Assembly (NCBI RefSeq): GCF_011516825.1
Contig: NZ_WOTA01000018.1
Span: 1 to 64,000, forward strand
Reading direction: 5' to 3'
From: Acetobacter oeni
Lineage (GTDB): Bacteria > Pseudomonadota > Alphaproteobacteria > Acetobacterales > Acetobacteraceae
DNA length: 64,000 nucleotides
Notes under the pieces: model-generated
Told to the model about the DNA's origin: nothing
Database searches by the model: none
The model's input: only the letters and a program-made list of their open reading frames with translations
Shown: positions 63,540 to 64,000 of the stretch, piece after piece
Layout of the letters: every line of letters starts with the position of its first letter
How positions within the stretch are numbered: the stretch's first letter is position 1
Position numbers and translations under genes: made by a program

Positions 63540-64000
63540 TCATGCATGATCGAGCGGAGAAGGCCCGGCATCGATCTTCGCGACAAAAAGCCAGACCGGA
63601 TAAATCACCGACTGTGTGCCACCCTGAAACCCATGCGTCCGGTTCTGCTGTGTGGCCGGAATCCAGAGACGGTGATCGTGATCGATCCACATGGCATCCG
63701 ACCAGATCAGCCTCGGATCGGCGACAAAAACCGATACATGCCGGTCCGGCGTAATGCGCAGGATGCGGCGATGGTTCACGTCCGACAGATAAAGCACGCC
63801 ATTCGCATCAATCGCGGTGCCCCCCGTGGTGCCGGTCTCAAGCCAAGGCACCAGCCCGGTGGCAAGCGCGGCAGAACCGACACTCTCATGATCGAGCAGA
63901 GCCGTCTCAATCCGGGCCAGCGGACCGGCGCACGACTGAACATAAAGATACCGGCCATCCGGCGTGACCTCAAGCTGATCAGCCTGCACCCGCAACAGCT
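63540..64000 (-). CDS. partial royal-jelly/SMP-30-type beta-propeller protein
   Basis: The C-terminal part (about 153 residues) of a gene that continues past the right edge of the window. LEVTPDGRYLYVQSCAGPLARI, GGTAIDANGVLYLSDVNHRRI and SDAMWIDHDHRLWIPATQQ are propeller-blade repeats of the major royal jelly/yellow-related or SMP-30/gluconolactonase class. Bacterial members are usually exported and may bind or hydrolyse sugars or lactones; the N-terminal portion needed to see a signal peptide is missing. The coding frame is open to the last base. Confidence 0.8.
   Translation of the reverse strand, partial: LLRVQADQLEVTPDGRYLYVQSCAGPLARIETALLDHESVGSAALATGLVPWLETGTTGGTAIDANGVLYLSDVNHRRILRITPDRHVSVFVADPRLIWSDAMWIDHDHRLWIPATQQNRTHGFQGGTQSVIYPVWLFVAKIDAGPSPLDHA

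Overview
This window is chromosomal DNA of an alphaproteobacterium, most probably an acetic acid bacterium or close relative (Acetobacteraceae). The support is a CtrA-type regulator next to fliI/fliJ, the tsaE-addB-addA order, pyk-glmM-thiD, an alphaproteobacterial DUF3126 protein, and protein sequences of Acetobacteraceae character. That placement is inference from gene content; no rRNA is present to confirm it. No tRNA, rRNA, CRISPR array, transposase or phage gene was recognised.

Left part (1-6.4 kb): a Tas-like aldo-keto reductase, a small DUF2934-like protein, oligopeptidase B, an AI-2E/PerM-type membrane protein and a redoxin/2OG-Fe(II) oxygenase fusion. Next (6.4-16.9 kb) lies a reductive pyrimidine catabolism region: dihydropyrimidinase and a divergent NCS1 transporter, a RutR-like TetR regulator, an M20-type N-carbamoyl-beta-alanine amidohydrolase, and PreA/PreT dihydropyrimidine dehydrogenase. 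Palindromes resembling the RutR box sit upstream of both hydA/NCS1 and preT. A cold-shock gene, an exported esterase and a tautomerase are interspersed.

Middle (17-36.8 kb): mostly housekeeping. It holds a NUDIX hydrolase, a DsbA-like protein, a lipoprotein, DUF3126 and DUF2939 proteins, MoeB/ThiF plus a DsrE-like protein, a His-rich SH3 protein, pyruvate kinase, GlmM, ThiD, CtrA, FliI, FliJ, TsaE, AddB and AddA. The CtrA homolog carries Glu where the phospho-accepting Asp51 should be.

Right part (37-62.6 kb): a large sulfur-scavenging island. It has two complete sulfonate/nitrate-type ABC transporters, an additional orphan binding protein, two SsuD-like LLM monooxygenases, a flavin reductase, an SfnB/DszC-like flavoprotein, an AprA-like flavoprotein with its ferredoxin, a cysteine-dioxygenase-family thiol dioxygenase, a four-domain rhodanese with a single catalytic Cys, an aldolase and a hydroxyacid dehydrogenase for the carbon skeleton, a LysR regulator and a TonB receptor. 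It ends with an H2S/persulfide detoxification set: a TSUP exporter, a DUF442-type II SQR fusion and a persulfide dioxygenase-like MBL protein. Import, C-S bond cleavage, thiol/persulfide oxidation and sulfite export could therefore be linked in one locus; the actual substrates cannot be read from sequence. The window closes with an Hsp20 gene that has an elaborate leader and the 3' part of a gene for a royal-jelly/SMP-30-type beta-propeller protein.
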